Shown here: positions 56,493 to 64,000 of the stretch, in pieces
Numbering within the stretch: position 1 is the first letter of the stretch
Layout: every line of letters begins with the position of its first letter
NCBI GenBank assembly: GCA_006503475.1
Contig: RSEH01000029.1
Span: forward strand, 148,119-212,118
Length of the DNA stretch: 64,000 nucleotides
From: Stentor roeselii
Taxonomy: Eukaryota; Ciliophora; Heterotrichea; Heterotrichida; Stentoridae
Direction: 5' to 3'
The notes under the pieces: model-generated
What the model was told of the DNA's origin: nothing
The model's database searches: none
What the model saw: the letters and a program-made list of their open reading frames with translations, nothing else
Position numbers and translations under genes: made by a program

Positions 56493-59400
56493 ATGTTGTT
56501 AAGCCTGGCATTCTTCATCTCTGTCTTCCATAAAACAAAGAGTGAATTTCAGTGCCCGTTTCCTTCTTGCACAAAACAAAAGCTAGGAAACAATGAATGT
56601 GATCATATATGTAACAACATTCTGTGTAATTTCGATTCATATGCAGATTCAGATGGTCTTTCCAATTCCGAACTGTTCAGCGCATCTGATTGTCTTGTTT
56701 TCTGCATGTTCAGAGGCTGCACAATGGACCTTCTAACCAATGACCATTGCGACGAGGTCTGCAACAACAAAGACTGCGCATACGACCTTGGCCTTTGCGG
56801 GGTATGCGCCAATGGGTGCTTCGAGGAAGAACTTTTAAACCAGAAGTGTGACAGAGACGGCCCTTGTTACACTTCAAACTGCGAATATGACGCTGAAGAG
56901 TGTAACTTTTGTGTCGATGGATGCGGAAAGACTGATATTTCAAAAGAAAATTGCGAAAATGACTTATGCAGGAATGAATTGTGTGAAGATATACTTGGAA
57001 ATCATTGCTTTGATTACTGTGACAAAGGATGCTTAAGGTCGCAGGTCGCTGATGGGAACTGCGATGAGAAATGCTATACTGAGTTGTGTGGATATGATGG
57101 AGGGGACTGCGACTGCTCTCTTGGATGCAATTATCAGGAAATGATCGCAGATTGTAGAGGAGAGTTTGACTCTTGCAATAATTTGCAGTGTAATTATAAG
57201 GATTTTACTTGTGTTGATTACCAATGTGCGCCTGGATGTTATGTTGGCATGCTTTTGAATGGGTATTGTGATGAACAATGCTTAACGTTTGAGTGCAAAT
57301 TTGATCGTGGATATTGTGAGTGTTCCGCATTCTGTAGTATGTATTTAAAAGGTAATTATTTTATTACGTATGCTGAAATACAAAATGTTGAAGATTGCTA
57401 CTCGCCTGGATGTTGGTATAACATTCAAGACCAGCCTGATAATTTCACAAGAAGATCAATAATATTGAGCATCTTTCTTGCTTTTGACTATAGTTTTTTC
57501 AATGTAGACAACCTTCCAGAAGGCTGTAGTGTTTCCGATCTTCAAAAATACGACTCTCTAGACGGTGAAAAATGTGATATAACTTCTCCATGCTACTCAA
57601 AAGAGGCACTATGGTGCATGGGTCGCAGTAACAACGACATACAAAACTGTTTAAGATCCTCAAATGAAACATGCGGAATATGTGATGGTGTTTTTGTCGA
57701 CCATGAATGCGTTGACACTTTGACCTCATGTCCAGATGAGTATTCCGAGATCAAAAACCTGACAGATTTATTTTCGATAGACTCCTCAACTTTCATTTGG
57801 TGTGAACAAGATCCTTGGAACGTTTACCCTCCTATAACTGAAATCTATGTGAATTCAAGTGTTCAGCCGATACTTTTAGGAGACGGATCCAAGGAAAACC
57901 CATTCCTTTCTTTATATCAAGCGCTTCGGACGGTTTCTAGTACAAATACTCGAATCATTCTTTATCCAGGGGATTTTATTTATCAGTGCGATGAACTTTT
58001 TTTGAATGAAAGTAAAAACGGTCCTTTGAATTCAGAGGGTCTTGAAACCCTCATCATTGAAGGCTTGGATCCTCAGAACCCTTCAGTTATTTTTTGGTCT
58101 CAAGAAAATTACGAGACTTTAGACTATCTTCCTATTAAATGGGCAGGAAAAGAAATCATTTTAAAGAACCTGGAATTTAACGGAATAAATATTTTAGAGC
58201 CAACTAACAGCAAACTTAGCGAAGAAGGGTATGATGAATATTGTCCGAGCTTTCATATTTTCGCCTATACAAACCACAGCAAATTTATTTCCACAGATAA
58301 AAACAATATCATAAAAAAAAACCTTTTTTTCACTGCCATTAATAAAATGTACGAATGCTTGAGATATGAAGAATATATTTTCTTCCAGTTTAACGGAGTT
58401 GCAACTTTAAAAAATGTCACGTTCAGAAACTTTCGCAATCAGTTCAAGGTTTTCATTCAGTCTTCTCGCGATTTATTACTTCAAAATGTGAATTTCTTTA
58501 AAATGCAACCAAGTAGCTATGGAGTGGTTATTGAAGTGTTACATATTGATGGATATGTTGACTTCGTTTTTAATGAAGGCAGAGTTGAAGACTTAAACTC
58601 GGGGTATAATATTAATGATGATTTGAAAACTGGAGGATTTTTAAAAGCCACGAGTATAACCACTGTTAAAATTACTGGAGTTGAATTTAATTTTAATCTG
58701 GTGTATAGTAGCACTGAATCACTTCTTAATTCTGCATTAATCAGAGTCAATAGAATTACTGGAAAGTTTTTTATTGATAACTGCACGTTCAGTAATATGT
58801 ATCTCAACTCTTTGATTGATTTTGATGCGTCAGGCATGGCCTATGATGATTTTATTGACATTACAGAACTTGATATTATTCAGTTTCAACAGATTTATTT
58901 TCAATTATCTAATTCAAATTTTGAAAGTATTTACACATCTACTTATTTTATCAGACTTATGTCTGATACAATTTCTCAAAATATAAAAATTTTTGATAAT
59001 TCTTTCGAATCAGTCTGCTCAGCCGGGTCATCTATAATTTCCTTGATTTATAATGGAATATTAAAGAAAATTGATACAGTTGGAGATTATGTGAGAGTTA
59101 CTTCAAATGAACATTTAATATATCTACCTCAAAGAACACTAGAATTATATCGTATGAATTTTTTAAATGTCTCTTCCGGAGAATATGTCATTTACATCAA
59201 AGGAAGCCCAAATGTGAGTGTAAAGCAAATAAAAATAGATAAACTTTTAGATGGAAATCGAGACACAATATCTTTAATAATTGGCAACTTCAAAATAAAA
59301 GATAAATATTTATCAATTATCCCAAGATCAGACCAAATTGGGGATTTAAAATGTTCTGGTTCAATTAAGGTCATCGAATCATACAATGTGAACTTTGAGG

Positions 59401-61742
59401 AAACTTTCGTTAAAAAAAGTCATTGTTCAAGTGATTCTCCTCATTCAGGTCTTATCTTTGAGTCAATCACTGGAAGTTTGAATCTAACTTCAGCAAGTTT
59501 TTTGAATATAAATTCCTCTAATGCCGCAGCTAGTTTACTATCATTTACCAGTATTGCCTGCCCGATAAAAATTCAAAGTATTTACATGAGTCAGATCAAT
59601 AATTCTGCAGGAAGCATCATCGAGTTCTACAGATGCTCGATAATCAACATCAGCAATTTTGAATCATATGATTTTATTGTTAAAAATTCAGCTTTGATTT
59701 CAGTATCAGATTTCAAATTATTTACTATGAAAGACACCATTTCGAACTCAATTAAAAATTTCTACGGAACTTCTGGGTTTTTAATGCTAATTGTTTCTAG
59801 TAATATCCAATCAACAATAAACATTAAAAATACTAAGATTGAGGATTTAGATGTGATTGGCGGTGACTCAGGGCTTTTTATGATCGAGTCATTCAGTGGG
59901 TCGCAGGCTCACAACATTTATATCCAAAATGTAAGTTTCAAGGAAATTTCAGCTTCCCGTGGAGTTTTTCTATATTTATCTAAAAAACTGTCTATAAATG
60001 ACTCTTTGATATCAGAGATTAGAGGAAGCAATAACAGAAATTCAATCTCCATGATTTACGACTCTCATACTAATGGAATTTTAAAGATTTCTGATGTTAA
60101 GTTTGTTGAAAATGAATTTATTTTTTATCCTGGAATTTTAACTGAATATCAAGGCTCTGGACTCCAGCTTGAATTGAATGACTTTGTGGTTTCGAACAGC
60201 TCAAAGGCTGATGTTGTTTTTCAATTCACAGGAAAAAATTTAGATCAGATTTATTTAAAGGCCTCAAATGTCTTAGTGAGTAATATTTCTATTTATCTTG
60301 GTAGTGGCTTTGCGAGAACTATGAAAGTTGATGGAGTTAATTTGACTGTTGATGGACTCAATGTTAGCTTGATGAGCACAACGGCTGAAATTCTCAATGG
60401 AGCCCTTGAAATAAAAAACGGTAATTTTCATTATTTAACTGATTATATGATAAAATCTCAAGATAGAGGAGCTTTTATATGCAGTTCTTGCAATGTTTAC
60501 AATAACTCTGGAACTTTATTCAGTATAAGTGGAGGAAGTTTTATAATTCTCAATGAATCTAAAATTTTCAATAATGTTTATTCAGGATCAAAAGGCATTA
60601 TATTTGAAATAGATTCGTCAGGTATGAAAAGAAATCTTGTTAAAAAAACAATCATTAGAGACAACATATCATTTAACAGTAAATTAATAGAATTAACAAA
60701 CACAAAATTAGATATGATTGATTCAGTTTATGTAGAAAACTATGCAGAAACATCGACTTTTTCTGGAATAATGACTTATGGAACTGATTTATCCATAAAA
60801 AATACAACATTTTCTGTCAACAAAGGAAAACCGGTTGGGTCTTTAATATATTCAGCTTTATATGGAAATCTATCTCTAATAAATTCTCAGTTTTTTGATA
60901 GTCATTCTGAAATTACTGGCGGCATTTTAACAGTAGATGAGTGTATAGGTCTATATATATCGGGTTGCATTTTCAAAAATAATACTTCTATCAACAAAGG
61001 AGGAGCTATTAAATCAACAAAAACTCCAACTAGAATAATTGATTCTATCTTTGAAGGAAACAGTGCTTTAGAAGGGTCTGATTTGCACCTTTCAGAAAGT
61101 GAAGTTTTAGTGGTAAACTCAAGTTTTATCAAATCAAAATCAAAATCATTAAGCCAACAATTTTCTCTGTTTATTTCAGGAGGAAATATAACCCTTGATT
61201 GTGTAACTATCAGTGATCTCGAAAATTACATCTCAGGACTTTATAGTGAGAATCTTAATCAAATTATGATTACAGGCAGCATTTTTTCTAATATTTCAGG
61301 AAAAGAATTTGGAGCCAGCTACTTTACAGGAGGCAAAACAAATGGCAGGGTAGTTATAAATAATTCAGTCTTCAAAAACAACTTTTCATTCAGAAATGGA
61401 GGAGGCTTGTGTCTGAGGAATATGAAACTAATTGTGAATGATTCGATTTTTATATATAATGAAGTTGATGAAGATGGCGGAGGGATTTATTTTGAAGCGC
61501 CTGATTGCATTAGTTGCAATTTCGATATTTTAGGAAGGACTGATATTCAACATAATGTTGCTAAGAGAAATGGAGGAGGAATCAGATGGTTGAACTTTAA
61601 GCCGAATATTGGGAATTATACTGTCATTGAAAATAACTCTGCAGATTATGGAAATAATATTGCAGGCATGCCTGCTTATTTAGGACTATCGGGAAGGTTA
61701 TTGATTAAAGTGAATGCCAGCGATGAAAGTATTTCAGAATAA
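56493..61742 (+). CDS. Giant secreted LNR / beta-helix surface protein (1749 aa)
   Basis: A signal peptide (MLLSLAFFISVFHKTKSEF) is followed by about 280 residues of Cys-rich Lin-12/Notch-type repeats (e.g. CDEVCNNKDCAYDLGLC, CDEKCYTELCGYDGGDC: C-x3-C-x3-C-x4-D...C). A second Cys cluster (about 335-415) leads to a long parallel beta-helix of Asn/Ser/Ile-rich coils (about 450-1735). The last part has POMP-like turns (GGAI with F-x-x-N; NGGGL, DGGGIYF, NGGGIRW). No membrane anchor is seen at the C-terminus, although comparable ciliate surface proteins usually have one, so it is secreted, or truncated at the TAA. Possible role in cell surface recognition, adhesion or matrix. Confidence 0.8.
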   Translation: MLLSLAFFISVFHKTKSEFQCPFPSCTKQKLGNNECDHICNNILCNFDSYADSDGLSNSELFSASDCLVFCMFRGCTMDLLTNDHCDEVCNNKDCAYDLGLCGVCANGCFEEELLNQKCDRDGPCYTSNCEYDAEECNFCVDGCGKTDISKENCENDLCRNELCEDILGNHCFDYCDKGCLRSQVADGNCDEKCYTELCGYDGGDCDCSLGCNYQEMIADCRGEFDSCNNLQCNYKDFTCVDYQCAPGCYVGMLLNGYCDEQCLTFECKFDRGYCECSAFCSMYLKGNYFITYAEIQNVEDCYSPGCWYNIQDQPDNFTRRSIILSIFLAFDYSFFNVDNLPEGCSVSDLQKYDSLDGEKCDITSPCYSKEALWCMGRSNNDIQNCLRSSNETCGICDGVFVDHECVDTLTSCPDEYSEIKNLTDLFSIDSSTFIWCEQDPWNVYPPITEIYVNSSVQPILLGDGSKENPFLSLYQALRTVSSTNTRIILYPGDFIYQCDELFLNESKNGPLNSEGLETLIIEGLDPQNPSVIFWSQENYETLDYLPIKWAGKEIILKNLEFNGINILEPTNSKLSEEGYDEYCPSFHIFAYTNHSKFISTDKNNIIKKNLFFTAINKMYECLRYEEYIFFQFNGVATLKNVTFRNFRNQFKVFIQSSRDLLLQNVNFFKMQPSSYGVVIEVLHIDGYVDFVFNEGRVEDLNSGYNINDDLKTGGFLKATSITTVKITGVEFNFNLVYSSTESLLNSALIRVNRITGKFFIDNCTFSNMYLNSLIDFDASGMAYDDFIDITELDIIQFQQIYFQLSNSNFESIYTSTYFIRLMSDTISQNIKIFDNSFESVCSAGSSIISLIYNGILKKIDTVGDYVRVTSNEHLIYLPQRTLELYRMNFLNVSSGEYVIYIKGSPNVSVKQIKIDKLLDGNRDTISLIIGNFKIKDKYLSIIPRSDQIGDLKCSGSIKVIESYNVNFEETFVKKSHCSSDSPHSGLIFESITGSLNLTSASFLNINSSNAAASLLSFTSIACPIKIQSIYMSQINNSAGSIIEFYRCSIINISNFESYDFIVKNSALISVSDFKLFTMKDTISNSIKNFYGTSGFLMLIVSSNIQSTINIKNTKIEDLDVIGGDSGLFMIESFSGSQAHNIYIQNVSFKEISASRGVFLYLSKKLSINDSLISEIRGSNNRNSISMIYDSHTNGILKISDVKFVENEFIFYPGILTEYQGSGLQLELNDFVVSNSSKADVVFQFTGKNLDQIYLKASNVLVSNISIYLGSGFARTMKVDGVNLTVDGLNVSLMSTTAEILNGALEIKNGNFHYLTDYMIKSQDRGAFICSSCNVYNNSGTLFSISGGSFIILNESKIFNNVYSGSKGIIFEIDSSGMKRNLVKKTIIRDNISFNSKLIELTNTKLDMIDSVYVENYAETSTFSGIMTYGTDLSIKNTTFSVNKGKPVGSLIYSALYGNLSLINSQFFDSHSEITGGILTVDECIGLYISGCIFKNNTSINKGGAIKSTKTPTRIIDSIFEGNSALEGSDLHLSESEVLVVNSSFIKSKSKSLSQQFSLFISGGNITLDCVTISDLENYISGLYSENLNQIMITGSIFSNISGKEFGASYFTGGKTNGRVVINNSVFKNNFSFRNGGGLCLRNMKLIVNDSIFIYNEVDEDGGGIYFEAPDCISCNFDILGRTDIQHNVAKRNGGGIRWLNFKPNIGNYTVIENNSADYGNNIAGMPAYLGLSGRLLIKVNASDESISE

Positions 61743-64000
61743 ATTTCCGAAGAAAAACATAGATTAGATTAATAAGATTATTATTTCTTTTATTGTGTTG
61801 CATTCAAGAAAATCCATCAGATAATTCTCATAATATTTTAGAGGACATTAAAATTATCTCCTGTCTTGATGCACCTTAACTATTCAGTGGAGAAGTTCGA
61901 TTCATTTTTTTAATTTGAAATTTATAATTTTTACTAACTTATTTAACTCTAATTTTATATTTTCTTATTTTCCCCGTCGACTTTTTCTTACATTTTTACT
62001 TTTTAATTATATCAGTTTCGGAAGAGTAATTTCCCTTCATATAAAATATAGTAAGCTGTCTTCTTCGCTGCTAAAGAATGCTCAAGTGTTTGAAAGTTCT
62101 TTTTCAAATATTTTCATTTGAATGTTTGATGAATTATCAGTTTTTTTTTCCACCTTGCATGTTTATATGTTGGATATGCTTTATTTTAATTTTTATATAT
62201 TCAAAACCGATTATAAAAATTTAGAATAAAGATCTTATAAGGACTTAAACTCTTTTTTTTTTGTTAGCTGAGCATCATTCAATTACTTTTAAAATATCTT
62301 GAAGATGTGAATCTAAATATTCAACTTTAGGGGTTAAAATATTCAATTTTAATCATTATGTTGATAAAATAAGTGAATCTGAACTGTTTCTATGATTGTA
62401 GTAAGTTAAAAAGTACTCAGAGACTATAGCCTGCATTTTTTTTTTCGACAAAATGAAGATATTTAAACTCTCCATCATATTTATTATTAAATTTTACAGC
62501 GATTTACAGTTTTATATAGTCCCTTAACATCAGATGATTTTTATATTCAACTTGTGAAATTTTCATGATTTTCGAGCATTATTCAGTGTTTAGCGCAAGC
62601 CTAAAAAAAATTATTTAAGTTAAAAAGTTTAAATAATCCTCTCAAATTTCCAAATATATGTATCCAAAGATTAAACTAAATCTATATTACATTACTAACT
62701 ATCCCAAGATTGAAAATTCTGTTTCAGATTATAACTATTATAAACTGAGCTGAATTTAAGTGCATAAACATGCTCTATGGAAAGCTGATAAGCGAAAATG
62801 TATCTAAGTTTTCAAAGGGTTAAGACTGGGCCTAGATCTCATTTCAAAAATAAAATCACTGCAATATTCCTGATCTAGATAAAGATGAATCAAATAACCT
62901 TCATTCAAAGGATTTAAAAAATACCAACAAAATAAAAAAATGACTGAAATGGACTTTTAGCCATTTCCATCTAATAATCCAAAATGATGGAAATTGAATT
63001 TTAGCCTTTCCAAAAAAATATCAAAATTATCTAAAATGGACTCTTAAGGAAAATAATCCTCATAAATGATAATTCTGGCTTTCAGTCAATTTTGTTCTAT
63101 GAGGTCATATAGCTAAATTGTACCCATTGAAGATGAAACTAAAAAGATTGCTTTAAAGTTTACTAATTATTTATTATTCCATCAGTAAATCAGACACTTC
63201 TCAACTAAAGGTACCTTATTCAATTTTGATAATCCGATTCTTCAGGATATCAAAAGTCTACTAGCAATCAATTTATTTCATTTTCAGGTTTAAATTATAT
63301 GCCTCTATCATCGAAAAGCCTATTGAAAATAGGTATTGTCTATCTTAATAGAGCCACTTCAAAGCTTTTGATGGAGTTTACTCAGGATTGTATCATTAAT
63401 TTTAAGACTATCATTCTCAAATTGCTATAGCCACTTACATACGCTGTTTGATTTGCTTAAAAAAGCTAGAGGATAAGAAAGACTCATTTAGTCCTATAAG
63501 AATTGCTGTAAAACTGGCATCGATTTCAATAATCCTAAATCTTTAAATTTTTTACAACAATAAAATACTCTAAATGTCAGCTTTTGATATAAACGTGTTA
63601 CTTAGTTGCTAAATGGCTTAATTATTTATATATATGAAAGCCGTTATATAGAGTTTGACAAGCGCATGAAGCTATTAAATATTATTCAAGGTAAAAAGAT
63701 AAAAGGCACCTCACGAATCAAATTCAATAGGACTATCAATAGAGCGTCTTTAGTTTTACATATTATAGAACTAATAAACAATATTCAAATCGATCAATAA
63801 TTTAGATAGGATTTTAAGATATAAACAGATTTATTAATCATAATCATCAAAAAAGAAAATTATATAGTTCGCTAAGAAATCAATCCGCTAATTTCTTATT
63901 GCCAGATTAAAATAAATCTTTTTTTCAAACGTTTTATAAGCATATCAATGATGATTCTTAATAAAAATAAATTCAATTTTATGATTTGATATCTTTTATT
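61743..64000. other. AT-rich region without supportable genes
   Basis: About 2.26 kb. The first 150 bp still give short frames that might be the decayed end of the giant gene. A block at 62935-63065 repeats related phrases (tggacttttagcc, ttgaattttagcc, tggactcttaagg) next to atttcca/tggaaat words, like a degenerate short repeat. Frames at 61915 and 63606 lack ATG support or motifs. No RNA gene noticed. Confidence 0.4.

Noticed and set aside
63606-63800. 64-codon frame near the window end
   Set aside because: No ATG start, no motif, AT-rich composition like the surrounding noncoding DNA.
1-64000. tRNA, rRNA, CRISPR or transposase genes
   Set aside because: None recognised on reading both strands; absence is not proof because no covariance search could be run.

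Overview
The window looks like macronuclear DNA of a heterotrich ciliate close to Stentor. Genes are tightly packed on both strands and the DNA is AT-rich. TAA, TAG and TGA all end real genes, so the code looks standard; for example TGA ends the GIY-YIG gene and the 125-residue gene at 37703. The clearest sign is a set of 15-nt introns (GT...AG, usually with A at position 10). I place eight of them by restored reading frames, restored motifs or paralogue conservation. Most genes start in an A-rich ATAAATG context. No bacterial-type features, rRNA, tRNA or CRISPR were seen.

Layout. (1) 1-42 kb is mostly gene-dense housekeeping DNA: a transportin-3/importin-13-like receptor (cut by the window edge), a rhomboid protease, DEDDy exonuclease paralogues (one intact, one catalytically dead, one decayed), a formin, long coiled-coil proteins, two FCP/SCP-type phosphatases, a GIY-YIG zinc-knuckle protein, a hormone-sensitive-lipase-like hydrolase, a Nudix hydrolase, a COMMD protein, a degenerate EF-hand protein, an APE1-type endonuclease, a DUF4378-like IQ protein, a Brr6/Brl1 nuclear-envelope protein, a dual-specificity phosphatase and a plant-type vacuolar sorting receptor. 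Divergent starts can be 12-13 bp apart and convergent stops 2-5 bp apart. (2) 42-64 kb changes character: longer AT-rich spacers and expanding or decaying families. A roughly 2.7-kb tandem duplication carries two copies of an apparently undescribed HExxH metalloprotease-like gene and a dead copy of the receptor gene's tail. One copy is split by a broken zinc-finger/kelch gene. A frameshifted WD40 gene, a gene relic of normal composition, an intact zinc-finger/kelch gene and a 1749-residue LNR/beta-helix surface protein follow.

I see no co-transcribed pathway. The strongest leads are the HExxH family with its gene-conversion tract, the active/dead/decayed exonuclease trio (Mut-7/EXD3-like fold plus CCHC knuckle), hidden in-frame 15-nt introns that gene finders would miss, and strong C/A versus T/G switches in wobble composition within single genes.
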